DNA of 33,285 nt from Acidobacteriaceae bacterium. Lineage in GTDB: Bacteria; Acidobacteriota; Terriglobia; Terriglobales; Acidobacteriaceae. Positions 15,046-23,144 of the stretch are shown here, piece by piece. The stretch covers positions 1 to 33,285 of the forward strand of contig PLXE01000064.1 in NCBI GenBank assembly GCA_003151335.1. Reading direction: 5' to 3'. The position numbers and the translations under genes are program-made. Position 1 is the stretch's first letter. Every line of letters begins with the position of its first letter. The notes under the pieces were generated by a model, which made no database searches, was not told the origin of the DNA, and was given only the letters and a program-made list of their open reading frames with translations.

Positions 15046-15431
15046 TTTATGAACAGCTTCCCAAATTATAGATCAGCAAACGCGGCGAAGTTACTATTTT
15101 TGGAATATCGATCCAAAATTCAGAATGACGAAGTTACTAAAGGGGTATGTACTTGAACACAGTAACCTTGCAGGCAGGATACCAGATAGTGATGTCGGCG
15201 ATGCAGCCGACCGGTTCGTCAGGTCAGGTTTTCGGGTTGGAAGGGCGCTCGGCTTCAGCTACGCCGTCGTGTACGGTCTAGTGGCTTTCCAAGCCGCTCG
15301 CACGGCATGTGCTTTCCTCATTTTCTTGGCGGTGCTGTGACGCCAGGTGGTAATCTCTCTGGCGGTAGCGCGATCGCTGCAATCCCGCGTCGGTGAACTG
15401 GCCTCCTATTAAGCAGGCCAAGGAGGAAGCA
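15046..15431. promoter_or_regulatory. Divergent regulatory region between the kinase and atoE genes
   Basis: The sequence CGAAGTTACTA occurs twice as a direct repeat (15086-15096 and 15129-15139, 43 bases apart). Inverted partial copies are TAGTAAC at 15033-15039 and AGTAAC at 15161-15166. A minus-strand TATAAT box lies at 15065-15070. On the plus strand only a weak GG-N10-GC match (15364-15377) could be a sigma-54 promoter. The 71-aa reading frame at 15125-15340 shows no protein-like features and is not called. Confidence 0.4.
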
Positions 15432-15434
15432 ATG
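15399..15434 (+). promoter_or_regulatory. Ribosome-binding-site-sequestering hairpin before atoE
   Basis: The strong site AGGAGG (15421-15426) lies 5 bases before ATG 15432. CCTCCT at 15402-15407 is perfectly complementary to it. TGGCCT (15399-15404) can alternatively pair with AGGCCA (15415-15420), which would free the site. The two pairings are mutually exclusive. Confidence 0.4.
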
Positions 15435-16862
15435 CCATCCGAGCCGGTGTCATCCGGGCGTAAGACAAACTCGGCCCAGCAAGATAGTGGTTTAGCGCGT
15501 TTTGGGTTGGCCCTGGCAACCTGGAGCGAGCGCTGGTTTCCTGATCCACTGGTCTTTGCGCTGGCCGGAATCGTCATCGTTTTCATCTTCGGACTGTGTC
15601 TCCACGAGTCGGCGAGCAAGCTTGCCATCCAAGGCGCCAAAAATTTCTGGACCCTGGTGCCGTTCACCATGCAGATGGTGATGATCATCATTGGCGGATA
15701 TGTGGTCGCCACTACGCCCGTGGTGAACCGCCTGATCCGTGCTTTGGCCGGAATCCCGAAGAGCGGGCGCAGCGCGATCGCGATGATCGCATTATTTTCC
15801 ATGTTGACCTCGCTGATCTCCTGGGGACTCAGCCTGATCTTCAGCGGGCTGCTGGCCCGCGAACTGGCTCGCCGTGTGAAGGGCATGGATTATCGCGCCG
15901 CGGGAGCTGCTGCCTACCTCGGGCTCGGGGCAGTGTGGGCGCTGGGACTGTCCTCCTCGGCGGCTATGATGATGGCCACCAAAGGATCCATCCCTCCAGC
16001 GCTGTTCACTATTTCCGGCCTGATCCCGCTGCGGCAATCGCTTTTTCTGTGGCAAAGCATCGCCATGGCAGTCGTGCTGATCGTGGTTTCGGTGGCAGTG
16101 GCCTACTTCTCCGCGCCGTCGCCGGAGAGAGCGAAGACCGCCGCTGACTTCGGCATCGAGTATGAGTCGGTTGACCGTCCCCTGGAGAATAGAACAAAGC
16201 CTGGCGAGTGGTTGGAGTACAGCCCGCTGCTGACCGTCTTCGTGTCAGCGCTGATCGTTTGGTATCTGTTCGATTTCTTCCGCACTTCGCCACAAGGCGC
16301 GCTCGCGGCGTTGGACCTGAACACCTACAACCTGATGTTCATTACCGCCGGGCTGCTGTTGCACTGGCGGCCCAAACGGTTTGTGCGGGCCGTCGCCGAC
16401 TCGGTTCCGGCGACCGGTGGCGTGCTGATCCAGTTCCCGTTTTACGCAGTTATTTTTGGCATGATCGTCGGCACTGGCATCTCCACCTGGCTGGCCAGCC
16501 TGTTTGCGCGAATCACCACCCAGGCGACCTATCCGCTGCTGGTGGCGCTGTACTCGGCAATCCTGGGGACCTTTGTTCCTTCCGGCGGAAGCAAGTGGGT
16601 CATCGAAGCGCCTTACATTCTGCAGGCGGCGAACTTGCACCACGTCCATCTCGGCTGGGTGGTGCAAATTTACAATGCGGCGGAAGCTCTGCCCAACCTG
16701 GTCAATCCGTTTTGGATGCTGCCTCTGCTGGGGATTCTCAAGCTAAAGGCGCGCGACCTGGTCGGCTATAGCGTGCTGCAAATGATGGTGCACGTCCCCA
16801 TCGTGTTTTTCATGTGCTGGTTGTTTGCGCGCTACATCCCGTATCTGCCGCCGATGAAGTAG
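15432..16862 (+). CDS. atoE: AtoE-family short-chain fatty acid transporter
   Basis: 476 aa from ATG 15432, chosen because a full AGGAGG site precedes it; an in-frame GTG at 15393 is less likely. About ten to twelve hydrophobic segments span the protein. Family-like strings include SERWFPDPLVFAL near the N-terminus, IIGGYVVATTPVVNRLIRAL, ALFSMLTSLISWGLSLIF, LGLSSSAAMMMAT, FYAVIFGMIVGTGIS and FVPSGGSKWVIEAPYI. The family is the AtoE (short-chain fatty acid uptake) group of inner-membrane carriers, thought to import acetoacetate or butyrate-type acids. No atoDAB genes are adjacent. It is divergent from a sensor kinase/sigma-54 activator pair, recalling E. coli atoS-atoC-atoDAEB. Confidence 0.88.
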   Translation: MPSEPVSSGRKTNSAQQDSGLARFGLALATWSERWFPDPLVFALAGIVIVFIFGLCLHESASKLAIQGAKNFWTLVPFTMQMVMIIIGGYVVATTPVVNRLIRALAGIPKSGRSAIAMIALFSMLTSLISWGLSLIFSGLLARELARRVKGMDYRAAGAAAYLGLGAVWALGLSSSAAMMMATKGSIPPALFTISGLIPLRQSLFLWQSIAMAVVLIVVSVAVAYFSAPSPERAKTAADFGIEYESVDRPLENRTKPGEWLEYSPLLTVFVSALIVWYLFDFFRTSPQGALAALDLNTYNLMFITAGLLLHWRPKRFVRAVADSVPATGGVLIQFPFYAVIFGMIVGTGISTWLASLFARITTQATYPLLVALYSAILGTFVPSGGSKWVIEAPYILQAANLHHVHLGWVVQIYNAAEALPNLVNPFWMLPLLGILKLKARDLVGYSVLQMMVHVPIVFFMCWLFARYIPYLPPMK

Positions 16863-16890
16863 GAGAAGCGCGAGCGCCGCGTTTTCTTGT

Positions 16891-17020
16891 GTGCTGTCCT
16901 GAGCAGAAGGGAAGCGACGACTCGAGGGGCCCCTTATACCTGCCGCGAACCTCGGCTTAGTTCTAGGAATGCTTCGACTCGAGTTCGCTGAACCCGGCGA
17001 ACGCTTGCTCAGCATGGCAC
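16891..17020. repeat. Inverted pair of dispersed palindromic elements
   Basis: GTGCTGTCCTGAGCA at 16891-16905 and TGCTCAGCATGGCAC at 17006-17020 are inverted copies (12 of 15 matches). Inner CGACTCGAG strings occur at 16917-16925 and at about 16974-16982. It is the same family as 8910-9051 but more diverged. It lies downstream of atoE. Confidence 0.65.
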
Positions 17021-17141
17021 CTCAATAAGCGCTTAGAATGGGCATGTAAACGGAAAACAGCGAGGATGCGCAGGGCCGACAAAGGTTTTTCCCGCAACCT
17101 CCCTTGGGCCTACTCGTCTATACAATACGATTAGGAAAAGC

Positions 17142-18182
17142 GTGCAACGTCATCTTCCAGTTCGGGCCATCGATCCTCGCCGGCGCCAGCGTGAGGGCGG
17201 CTATTTGCTGTTGGCTATTCTGTTGATGATGGCGCTGATGATTATCGCCGCCACCGTCGAGGCTCCCCGGCTGGTGCAGCAAATGAAGCGTGACCGCGAA
17301 GAGGAGATGGTCCATCGCGGCACCGAGTACGCGCGCGCCATCAAGAAATTCTACAAGAAGTTTGGCCGCTATCCCACCAGCCTGGAGCAGCTCGACAACA
17401 CCAACCAGATCCGTTTCCTGCGCAGGCGCTACAAGGACCCGCTTACCAAAGGCGGCAAGTGGACGCTGCTGCACTACGGCGACATCCAGGCGCTGGCGTT
17501 GGGATTGGCCGCACCTGGAACGCCGGCAGCCGGGCTGGGCTCGCCCGGCGCGACGCCGGGCGGTGCGGCCTTGACCAACGGTCCCGGCTCGGACGGGAGC
17601 GGCGCCCCCTGGCCGACCATGCCGGTTGTGTCTCCGCAGTACATTCCTGGCCCCGAGTCGGAGGGGAGCGGTGGTACTTTCGCGGGAAGTCCTCCGCAGA
17701 GTCCGCAGTATATGCCCGGCCCCGATTCGGAGGGGAGTGGTGGCACTTTCGCCGGCAAGGGCGCGCAGCCAGGCAGCGGTCTAGGGACCAGTCCGCTTGC
17801 CAAAATCGCCAGCGGACAGACGGGGGCCCCGGGCTCGTCGAGCTCCGCGGGGGATAATCAGACGTTTGGCGGTGGCGCGATTGTCGGCGTCGCAAGTTTG
17901 AGCAAAGATCCCACGATCCGCATTTACAACAAGAAGAAGAAATACAACGAGTGGCAGTTCATCTATGACCCCATGTCTGACCGGCCAAATGTTTTGCTGC
18001 GCGGTCCCTACCAGCCGGTCACTTTCGGCGGAGCGCAAGTGGGAACTCCAGCCGGGCTGGTGAGTGGCCAGCAGCAAAGCCCATTCGGGCAGCAACCGGG
18101 TAGCACTCCGCAGCAGATTGCACCAGGACAACGCGGCCCGGGGAGCCAGTTTCCACCTGATCAGAACCAGCCGCAACAGTAG
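17142..18182 (+). CDS. Type II secretion/pseudopilin-like protein with a Gly/Pro-rich repeat region
   Basis: 346 aa, GTG start with AGGA 8 bases upstream. Residues 1-18 are basic and lead to a prepilin-like site, REGG followed by YLLLAILLMMALMIIAATVE, a single TM helix. The usual Glu at +5 is Ala, as I recall for other members of this T2SS-associated family and for GspK. Residues 50-115 are the conserved part: RGTEYARAIKKFYKKFGRYP, then LRRRYKDPLTKGGKW. Residues about 130-235 are low complexity with two 23-aa tandem repeats (QYIPGPESEGSGGTFAG and QYMPGPDSEGSGGTFAG). A structured segment follows (about 245-290, PTIRIYNKKKKYNEWQFIYD), then a Gln/Pro/Gly tail. Probably a minor pseudopilin. No other gsp/pil gene adjoins it; the secretin at 4042 is the only possible partner here. 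Confidence 0.75.
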   Translation: MQRHLPVRAIDPRRRQREGGYLLLAILLMMALMIIAATVEAPRLVQQMKRDREEEMVHRGTEYARAIKKFYKKFGRYPTSLEQLDNTNQIRFLRRRYKDPLTKGGKWTLLHYGDIQALALGLAAPGTPAAGLGSPGATPGGAALTNGPGSDGSGAPWPTMPVVSPQYIPGPESEGSGGTFAGSPPQSPQYMPGPDSEGSGGTFAGKGAQPGSGLGTSPLAKIASGQTGAPGSSSSAGDNQTFGGGAIVGVASLSKDPTIRIYNKKKKYNEWQFIYDPMSDRPNVLLRGPYQPVTFGGAQVGTPAGLVSGQQQSPFGQQPGSTPQQIAPGQRGPGSQFPPDQNQPQQ

Positions 18183-18277
18183 AGCGAAGGGCGATTCGCC
18201 GTCCCCAACCGATCTTCGTCGGCAACAAGCCGATTACAGCTAAAATCATCGCAGCCAGCCTTCGAGCGGAGTTTCCG

Positions 18278-19270
18278 ATGATAGCCGCGGTCCTTGCAGC
18301 AGCCCGGGATATTTCGAAGAGTCCTCTTCGCATAGAGGAAGTTCCGCGTCCGGCGCTGGAACCGGGCCATGTCCTGTTGAAGGTCCGAGCTTGCGGTGTT
18401 TGCCGTACCGACCTGCATATTGTGGAGGGGGAACTTCCTCTGCGGCGGGAGCACCTGATTCCCGGACATCAGATCGTCGGCGATGTCGTGGAGGGCGCCA
18501 CCGCGGACCTTGCGGCCGGCATTCGCGTCGGAGTTTCGTGGATTGGCGGCATCGACGGAACGTGTTGGTACTGCTGCCGAGGCATGGAGAACCTCTGCGA
18601 TGCGCCCGTCTTCACCGGCTATACGGTCAACGGTGGTTATGCGGAATATGTGCTCGCTCGGGCCGATTTCGTCTTTCCACTTCCGCCGGGGCTCGACGAC
18701 TTGCATGCCGCGCCACTGCTGTGTGCCGGCATCATCGGTTTTCGCAGTTTGCGCGTTGCCGGAGTAGAGCCGGGAGAGCGCGTTGGCCTATTCGGATTTG
18801 GCGCGTCGGCACATCTCGCAATCGATGTGCTGCACGCCTGGAACTGTGGCGTGTACGTTTCGACGCGAGGAGCTTCGCATCGCCAACTGGCAACATCGCT
18901 CGGGGCCACGTGGGTGGGAACGGAAACGGAAAGGCCGCCAGTCGAACTCGACCGCGCCATCACCTTCGCGCCCAGCGGAAACGTGGTGATCGCTGCCCTG
19001 GCCAGTTTGCGCAAGGGTGGAGTGGTCGCCATCAACGCGATCCATCTCGATTGCATTCCCCAGTTCGACTATGACCATCTGCTCTGGGGCGAGCGCCAGA
19101 TTCGCAGTGTCACCAACATGACTCGCGCCGATGCCCGCGACTTCCTCAAGATTGCCGCCGAGATCAACCTTCATCCCAAGAGTACAAAGTTTCCGCTCCA
19201 GCAGGCCAATGAAGCTCTGCTCGCGATCAAGAACGATTCCATCGACGGCGCAGCGGTCATCGTTCCCTGA
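18278..19270 (+). CDS. Zinc-dependent alcohol dehydrogenase (medium-chain, adh_fam_2 type)
   Basis: 330 aa with GGAG 7 bases before ATG. GroES-like N-terminal domain with the catalytic zinc ligands C39 (RACGVCRTDLH), H64 (PGHQIVG) and C149 (PLLCAGIIGFRSL). The structural zinc lobe has C96, C99/C100 and C107 (TCWYCCRGMENLC); the first of the usual four cysteines is replaced (GGIDGTC), which I recall as common in this subfamily. The Rossmann domain starts VGLFGFGASAHLAID. It should oxidise primary alcohols or reduce aldehydes with NAD(P). It ends 40 bases before hypF on the same strand and could be co-transcribed with the hyp genes, although no functional tie is established. Confidence 0.87.
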   Translation: MIAAVLAAARDISKSPLRIEEVPRPALEPGHVLLKVRACGVCRTDLHIVEGELPLRREHLIPGHQIVGDVVEGATADLAAGIRVGVSWIGGIDGTCWYCCRGMENLCDAPVFTGYTVNGGYAEYVLARADFVFPLPPGLDDLHAAPLLCAGIIGFRSLRVAGVEPGERVGLFGFGASAHLAIDVLHAWNCGVYVSTRGASHRQLATSLGATWVGTETERPPVELDRAITFAPSGNVVIAALASLRKGGVVAINAIHLDCIPQFDYDHLLWGERQIRSVTNMTRADARDFLKIAAEINLHPKSTKFPLQQANEALLAIKNDSIDGAAVIVP

Positions 19271-19310
19271 GCCAGGTCTTTTCTTCGATGGCTGACACCT
19301 CTGCCTTGCC

Positions 19311-21722
19311 ATGCAACTACATGTAGCACCGGGCATCAGCGGCATGGTAGTGTCTCCTAACGGGACGGTCGGGAGCACCTATTTGGCGGCCACAACACGT
19401 CCGTTGCTAATCCGCAAACAGATACGTGTGCGCGGCATCGTGCAGGGTGTTGGGTTCCGTCCATTCGTTTACAACCTCGCACGCGAACTCAGGCTAACCG
19501 GATGCGTCTTCAATTCATCGGCAGGTGTGACGGTCGAGATTGAGGGCGCCGACGAGGGCATCCAGAAATTCCTGGACGCATTGCGGCACCGGCCGCCGCC
19601 TCTGGCGTTGATCAAAGAAGTCAGCGTGGCCGAGCTCGATCCGCTTGGCGAAAGCGACTTCGTAATACGGCAAAGCCACGCGGAAGCGGGCGAGTTTGTG
19701 CTGGTATCGCCCGATGTGGCGACCTGCGACGAGTGCTGGCGCGACTTTGGCGACCCCAAGAACCGCCGCTTTGGATATCCGTTTACTAACTGCACCAATT
19801 GCGGACCGCGCTACACCATTATTCAGGACATTCCTTATGATCGCCCGATGACCACCATGTCATCGTTTCGCATGTGCGCGCTTTGCCAGGCGGAGTACGA
19901 AGACCCAACCAATCGCCGCTTTCATGCGCAGCCGACTGCCTGTCCGGTGTGCGGCCCAGCTTTGGCGATCGCGGGATCCGGATCGGTTTTCCCGCAAGAT
20001 GCGGACTACAACCCTGCTGGATCTGCGGCGATCATCGGAAGGGCGCGCGAGCTGCTGCGCGAAGGCAGGATCGTAGCGGTCAAAGGGCTGGGCGGTTTCC
20101 TGCTGGCCTGCGATGCGCAGAACGATGCCAGTGTGAAGCTGTTACGCGCTCGCAAACGCCGCAGTGACAAGCCTTTCGCCTTGATGGCGCGCGATCTTGC
20201 CGCCGTCGAAAGCTTCTGCGTTGTTTCCGGCGCGGAGCGCGCCGCTCTACTGAGTCCGCGACGCCCCATTGTGGTGCTGCGCCGCCGACCGGACGCGACG
20301 ATCTCCCCGGCCGTCGCTCCCAGCAATAACACCATTGGCGTCATGCTGCCGTACACGCCGCTCCATTACCTGCTGTTCAGCGACTCGCCCGACGACCCGC
20401 CGCAGTTTACGGCGTTGGTGATGACCAGCGGCAACCTCAGCGAGGAGCCCATTGTCATTTCAAATCAAGAGGCGTGGGAGCGTTTGCAGCCGGTGGCCGA
20501 TTGGTTTGTATTTCACAACCGCGACATCTACATGCGCACGGATGATTCCGTGGTGCGCACGCTGGAAGGACGTGAGCGTGTGCTGCGGCGTTCCCGTGGA
20601 TATGTGCCGCATCCCGTGGACCTTGGTGTCCCGCTGGGCGAGATCCTGGCGTGCGGCGCCGAGCTGAAGAATACGTTTTGCCTGACCAAGGGCACCTACG
20701 CAATCCTGAGTCAACACATTGGCGATCTGGAGAATTACGAGACGCTGGTGTTCTTCGAGGAAACGCTGGCCAACCTGAAGAAGCTCTTCCGGGTTGAACC
20801 TCTCGCCGTGGCGTATGACCTGCATCCCAACTATATGAGCTCGCGTTTTGCCCTCAGATTACCGATTGCGCAAAAGGTCGGCGTTCAGCACCATCATGCG
20901 CACGTCGCCAGTTGCATGGCGGAAAATCACCTCTGCGGCAAGGTGATCGGCGTAGCCTTCGACGGCACCGGTTATGGCACGGATGGAAAGATCTGGGGCG
21001 GGGAGTTTCTGGTGGCCGACTTCGCGGGATTCGAGCGGCGGGCGCATCTGCGTTATGTCCCGCTCGTGGGCGGCGATGCAGCGGTGCGGCAGCCTTGGCG
21101 CATGGCACTTAGCTATCTGCGCGACACCTTCGGTGCGCGATCCCTGCCGCCGGGCATCCGCTTTCTCGGCAGCATTCCGGAAAAGCAAGTCGGCCTGGTG
21201 GACGCCATGCTGTTGCGCGGTATCAACAGCGTTGAGACGTCTTCCTGCGGCCGCTTGTTCGATGCCGTGGCCTCCCTCATCGACCTACGGCAGGAGGTCA
21301 ACTTTGAGGGGCAAGCGGCGATCGAATTGGAAATGATCGCGCAAGCTGGGGTCGAACAGCGGTATCCTTTCCTTGTGAGTGATGGCGAGCCGGCGCAGGT
21401 GGACATGCGGCCCATGATCGAGAACATCGTACAAGACCTTGCGCGGTCGAAGCCGGCTGCATACATCGCCGCGTGTTTTCATAACACCGTCGCCGCTGCG
21501 ATTGTGGAGGTTTGCCGGAGCATCGGCAAGCGTGAGCAACTGAAGCGCGTTTGCCTGAGCGGTGGCACCTTCCAGAACCTGTACCTACTGCGCCGCGTGG
21601 TGGAAGGATTACAACGCGATGGGTTCGAGGTTTACCTGCACAGCTTGGTTCCTCCCAACGATGGAGGAATCGCGCTCGGCCAGGCGGTCATCGCGAACGA
21701 AATGTTGCGAAGAGGGAACTGA
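19311..21722 (+). CDS. hypF: HypF, carbamoyltransferase for [NiFe]-hydrogenase maturation
   Basis: 803 aa from ATG 19311; later in-frame starts are ATG 19344 and TTG 19383 (the latter with GGGAG), so the first 25 residues are uncertain. Domains in order: acylphosphatase-like (about 37-125, VRGIVQGVGFRPFVYNLARE); two zinc fingers of form C-x2-C-x18-C-x2-C (C139, C142, C161, C164 and C189, C192, C211, C214); a YrdC-like domain (about 240-420); and a Kae1/TobZ-like domain (about 440-800, with HHHAHVASCMAEN and FDGTGYGTDG). HypF uses carbamoyl phosphate and ATP to place a carbamoyl group on the C-terminal cysteine of HypE, the source of the active-site cyanides. All catalytic motifs look intact. 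It ends one base before hypC. Confidence 0.95.
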   Translation: MQLHVAPGISGMVVSPNGTVGSTYLAATTRPLLIRKQIRVRGIVQGVGFRPFVYNLARELRLTGCVFNSSAGVTVEIEGADEGIQKFLDALRHRPPPLALIKEVSVAELDPLGESDFVIRQSHAEAGEFVLVSPDVATCDECWRDFGDPKNRRFGYPFTNCTNCGPRYTIIQDIPYDRPMTTMSSFRMCALCQAEYEDPTNRRFHAQPTACPVCGPALAIAGSGSVFPQDADYNPAGSAAIIGRARELLREGRIVAVKGLGGFLLACDAQNDASVKLLRARKRRSDKPFALMARDLAAVESFCVVSGAERAALLSPRRPIVVLRRRPDATISPAVAPSNNTIGVMLPYTPLHYLLFSDSPDDPPQFTALVMTSGNLSEEPIVISNQEAWERLQPVADWFVFHNRDIYMRTDDSVVRTLEGRERVLRRSRGYVPHPVDLGVPLGEILACGAELKNTFCLTKGTYAILSQHIGDLENYETLVFFEETLANLKKLFRVEPLAVAYDLHPNYMSSRFALRLPIAQKVGVQHHHAHVASCMAENHLCGKVIGVAFDGTGYGTDGKIWGGEFLVADFAGFERRAHLRYVPLVGGDAAVRQPWRMALSYLRDTFGARSLPPGIRFLGSIPEKQVGLVDAMLLRGINSVETSSCGRLFDAVASLIDLRQEVNFEGQAAIELEMIAQAGVEQRYPFLVSDGEPAQVDMRPMIENIVQDLARSKPAAYIAACFHNTVAAAIVEVCRSIGKREQLKRVCLSGGTFQNLYLLRRVVEGLQRDGFEVYLHSLVPPNDGGIALGQAVIANEMLRRGN

Positions 21723-21723
21723 C

Positions 21724-22005
21724 ATGTGTTTGGCGATTCCCGGCAAGGTGGTCGAGGCATTCGACCAGCAGGGCATGCGTATGGCCAAGGTCCAGTTCGG
21801 CGGCGTCGTGCGCGAGGCCTGCCTGGAGTACCTGCCGGAGACCCAGGTCGGCGACTATGTCCTGGTTCATGTGGGTTTCGCCATCAGCAAGGTTGATGAG
21901 GAAGAGGCGCAGCGCACCTACCAACTGCTCGAAGAATTGGACCAACTGACGGAACTCAATGCGCCGCTCGCGGATGAGATCGACGATGGGAGACCCAAGC
22001 AATGA
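21724..22005 (+). CDS. hypC: HypC, hydrogenase maturation chaperone
   Basis: 93 aa. The start is ATG 21724, giving the diagnostic N-terminus MCLAIPGKV in which C2 binds iron after removal of Met; GAGGGA lies upstream. The rest is the small beta-barrel ([40 protein letters not shown]) with an acidic C-terminal helix. HypC partners with HypD to assemble Fe(CN)2CO and delivers it to the large subunit precursor. The stop codon overlaps the hypD start as ATGA. Confidence 0.95.
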   Translation: MCLAIPGKVVEAFDQQGMRMAKVQFGGVVREACLEYLPETQVGDYVLVHVGFAISKVDEEEAQRTYQLLEELDQLTELNAPLADEIDDGRPKQ

Positions 22006-23144
22006 AGTACCTGGATGAATATCGTGATGGACGGCTGGCCGGCAAGATCGTCGAGGAAATTCACCGTATCCAGACCAAGCCGTGGGTGATTATGGAAGTC
22101 TGCGGCGGGCAGACGCATTCCATCGTCAAGCATGGAATCGACTACCTGCTGCCGCGGGAGATTGAGTTGGTACACGGCCCCGGCTGCCCGGTTTGCGTGA
22201 CGCCCCTGGAGATGATTGACAAAGCGCACGCCATTGCCCGGCGCCCTGACGTGATCTTCTGCTCGTTCGGCGACATGCTGCGCGTGCCCGGATCGGACGG
22301 CGATCTTTTTACCATCAAGTCGCAAGGCGGCGATGTTCGCGTGGTTTACTCGCCGCTGGATTGCCTGAAGATTGCGCACGCCAATCCCGACAAGCAAGTG
22401 GTCTTCTTCGCCATTGGCTTCGAGACCACTGCGCCCGCCAACGCCATGCTGGTCTGGCGCGCCCAGCAGGAAGGCGTGAAAAACGTCTCCATGCTGGTTT
22501 CCCATGTTCTGGTGCCGCCCGCGATCGCCGCCATCCTGCAATCTCCGCTGAACCGGGTGCAGGGATTTCTAGGGCCGGGGCATGTCTGCGCGGTGATGGG
22601 GTATCGCGAGTACGAACCGCTCAGCGCGCAGTTCAAGGTGCCGATCGTCATCACGGGATTCGAGCCGCTGGACATTCTGCAGGGAATACTGATGACCGTC
22701 CGGCAGCTGGAGAGCGGGCGCGCCGAAGTGGAGAACGAATACTCGCGCGTTTTGGACCGGGAAGGGAACAAGCCGGCGCAGAAGTTGGTGTTCAACGTGT
22801 TTGAAGTCGCCGATCGCAAGTGGCGAGGGGTGGGGACGATTCCGAAGAGCGGTTACAAGTTACGCTGGGAGTTCCGCGATCACGATGCAGAAAAGCTGTT
22901 CGACGTGAAGGAGATCGATACGCTGGAGTCCGAGGTTTGCATCAGCGGTCAAATCCTGAGCGGCATCAAGAAGCCGCACGATTGCCCGGCCTTTGGCACC
23001 GAGTGCAACCCGCAACACCCGCTGGGCGCGACCATGGTCTCAGCCGAAGGCGCCTGCGCCGCCTATTATGCCTATGGCAGGCACCTGAAGAGAGATAAAG
23101 ATGATGTTAAGCTGACGGCGATTTCCATGGGTGGGCCGGCATGA
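22002..23144 (+). CDS. hypD: HypD, Fe-S scaffold protein for Fe(CN)2CO assembly
   Basis: 380 aa, normal length. The conserved cysteine motifs are present: [46 protein letters not shown], and the C-terminal set CISGQILSG / [16 protein letters not shown] / [10 protein letters not shown] that holds the [4Fe-4S] cluster. HypD carries the iron centre with HypC while cyanide and CO are added. Coupled by 4-base overlaps with both hypC (22002-22005) and hypE (23141-23144). Confidence 0.96.
   Translation: MKYLDEYRDGRLAGKIVEEIHRIQTKPWVIMEVCGGQTHSIVKHGIDYLLPREIELVHGPGCPVCVTPLEMIDKAHAIARRPDVIFCSFGDMLRVPGSDGDLFTIKSQGGDVRVVYSPLDCLKIAHANPDKQVVFFAIGFETTAPANAMLVWRAQQEGVKNVSMLVSHVLVPPAIAAILQSPLNRVQGFLGPGHVCAVMGYREYEPLSAQFKVPIVITGFEPLDILQGILMTVRQLESGRAEVENEYSRVLDREGNKPAQKLVFNVFEVADRKWRGVGTIPKSGYKLRWEFRDHDAEKLFDVKEIDTLESEVCISGQILSGIKKPHDCPAFGTECNPQHPLGATMVSAEGACAAYYAYGRHLKRDKDDVKLTAISMGGPA

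Noticed and set aside
15125-15340. 71-aa plus-strand frame in the kinase/atoE divergent region
   Set aside because: No ribosome binding site or recognisable motif, and it overlaps the putative operator repeats. A weak hydrophobic C-terminus is not enough.
15363-15378. Sigma-54 promoter for atoE
   Set aside because: Only the GG-N10-GC spacing fits; the surrounding -24 and -12 bases match poorly, and such spacing is frequent by chance in GC-rich DNA.
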